The position numbers were made by a program, and so were the translations under genes. From the NCBI GenBank assembly GCA_947502265.1, contig CANMZB010000002.1, forward strand, positions 248,001-312,000: a stretch of 64,000 nucleotides of DNA. The letters run 5' to 3'. The DNA comes from an uncultured Sulfitobacter sp. (GTDB lineage: Bacteria; Pseudomonadota; Alphaproteobacteria; Rhodobacterales; Rhodobacteraceae). Under the pieces are notes generated by a model. The model was not told where the DNA came from. It saw only the letters and a list, made by a program, of their open reading frames with translations, and searched no databases. The stretch's first letter is position 1. Every line of letters begins with the position of its first letter. Below are positions 63,301-64,000 of the stretch, piece by piece.

Positions 63301-63738
63301 ATGCAAATCGACGCAGACCCGAAAGGTGCATTTATCGGCGCCAAACTGGCGCTTTATCTGGGAAACCGGTTGGCGGTCATTCTGCGTGATGACCTGCCGG
63401 GGCTGATCTTTGCCGATCACTGGGATCTGCCGGGCGGCGGGCGTGAAGGAGACGAGGGGCCGCTCGACTGTGCTTTGCGCGAGTGTCGTGAGGAGCTGGG
63501 TCTTTTTGTGCCGCGCGATGCCGTCGTGTGGGGGCGGGCGTTTGCAGAACCTGCGGGGACAAAGTGGTTTTTTGTTGCCCGGATGTCCGCATCGGCGGCA
63601 GATGACGTGGTATTCGGTGACGAGGGGCAGCGATGGGCGCTTATGAGCGAAGATGCATATGTCGCGCACCCGAAGGCGGTTCCGGCATTTCAGCAGCGTA
63701 TCAAGCTTTGGAGGGCATTACGCGATAAAGCGGGCTGA
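63301..63738 (+). CDS. NUDIX hydrolase
   Basis: A 145-residue pyrophosphohydrolase with a complete NUDIX box, GGREGDE...RECREELGL at about residues 46-68. Substrates in the family include oxidised or unwanted nucleotides and nucleotide sugars. It has a short strand ahead of the box (HWDLPGGG). Divergent from dinB, it could share a promoter region and a nucleotide-damage role (inference). AGAGAGCC precedes the ATG. Confidence 0.9.
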   Translation: MQIDADPKGAFIGAKLALYLGNRLAVILRDDLPGLIFADHWDLPGGGREGDEGPLDCALRECREELGLFVPRDAVVWGRAFAEPAGTKWFFVARMSASAADDVVFGDEGQRWALMSEDAYVAHPKAVPAFQQRIKLWRALRDKAG

Positions 63739-63755
63739 ATCCGGGGAGTTTTACG

Positions 63756-63850
63756 AAAAACCCCCCGCTAATATCAGCGGGGGGAAGGTGACGAACATAA
63801 GGAAGAACCTGTTCGTCGGGGAGTATCACCATCATGAATGTAGCATAGAA
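63756..63850 (-). ncRNA. Candidate sRNA or structured 3' UTR with terminator
   Basis: On the minus strand two hairpins follow each other. The first is GACGAAC/GTTCGTC (63790-63817), with a pyrimidine-rich loop AGGTTCTTCCTTAT that could pair with Shine-Dalgarno sequences. The second is a 9-bp CCCCCCGCT/AGCGGGGGG stem (63761-63784) followed by TTTTTC, a strong intrinsic terminator. A TATGCT box lies at 63842-63847, without a good -35. It is either an independent sRNA of about 80 nt or the 3' end of the gene at 63924. Confidence 0.45.
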
Positions 63851-63923
63851 TGTACTGCTGCGCGAAACGCCCAGGTGCGCATTCGGGAGCAAAAGTCACC
63901 TTTGTGACGGATTTAGCACACGT

Positions 63924-64000
63924 TTAGGTTGAAGTTGTTGACTGGTCAATCTCTGCCAGCACGGCTGCCGCTGCCGCTGCCGGATCGGTTGCCTTGTGAA
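63924..64000 (-). CDS. C-terminal end of a gene cut by the window
   Basis: The minus strand from the window edge reads HKATDPAAAAAAVLAEIDQS and ends in TTST-stop (TAA at 63926-63924). The alanine-rich helix-like end and consistent GC-rich codons support a real gene entering from the right. Too little is visible to name it. Confidence 0.5.
   Translation of the reverse strand, partial: HKATDPAAAAAAVLAEIDQSTTST

Noticed and set aside
1-64000. Search for CRISPR arrays, prophage modules, transposases and restriction or toxin-antitoxin pairs
   Set aside because: None was seen; the only element-like structures are the 195-bp inverted-repeat element and the short recurrent motif.

Overview
The window reads as chromosomal DNA of an alphaproteobacterium of the Rhodobacteraceae (Roseobacter group). 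The grounds are the gene orders rsmB-heparinase-purH-lspA-DUF3035-M16-M16-mutL-rmuC and rbfA-truB-rpsO-pnp, a DinB with an N-terminal zinc ribbon, a DUF1674 protein, and GC-rich coding DNA. These are judgements from protein and order recognition, not from database searches. There are no prophages, insertion sequences, CRISPR arrays or rRNA genes; one tRNA gene (Val-GAC) is present.

Layout. 0-6 kb: a demethylation operon with two paralogous FAD/GcvT-type dehydrogenases flanking a betaine-homocysteine-type methyltransferase, preceded by a shortened GFA-like gene that has lost its metal-binding core. 6-9 kb: RarD permease, an NTF2-like protein and RluA, then a decay zone with a 195-bp element bounded by perfect 30-bp inverted repeats and a wrecked aldehyde dehydrogenase. 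9-12 kb: peroxiredoxin, two glycosyltransferases (GT8, GT25) and an L,D-transpeptidase. 12-21 kb: the ribosome and RNA-processing backbone pnp, rpsO, truB, rbfA on the minus strand, opened up by an amidase, a 71-residue protein, a membrane-anchored RTX-repeat protein, a DUF1643 protein and a DUF2233 protein. 21-31 kb: dapB, DUF1674, rsmB, heparinase-like, purH, lspA, a DUF3035 lipoprotein and an M16 peptidase pair. 31-34 kb: a minus-strand deoC plus double aldehyde dehydrogenase unit lies between the M16 pair and mutL-rmuC. 38-45 kb: DUF3833 and SDR genes, a GST, a histidine phosphatase, a stand-alone formate dehydrogenase alpha subunit, and an M20-type amidohydrolase.

45-58 kb holds the most coherent accessory locus: a response regulator and hybrid histidine kinase facing a long-chain acyl-CoA ligase, a complete branched-chain-type ABC importer (livG-H-M-J-F order), a VIT1-like metal transporter and a PaaK-like ligase. 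It looks like a sensed, imported and CoA-activated carboxylic acid pathway of unknown substrate. 58-64 kb: an iron-type ABC permease, YghU, L36, tRNA-Val, N-formylglutamate amidohydrolase, DinB, a NUDIX protein, and at the right edge a terminator or sRNA-like structure downstream of a gene cut by the window end.

A short recurrent intergenic motif (core GGCCAAATGAAG or GGCCAAAAGAAAT, often beside a GC-rich hairpin) occurs at least seven times. In three cases it sits directly ahead of a start codon, and it is the main structural signal not explained by genes.
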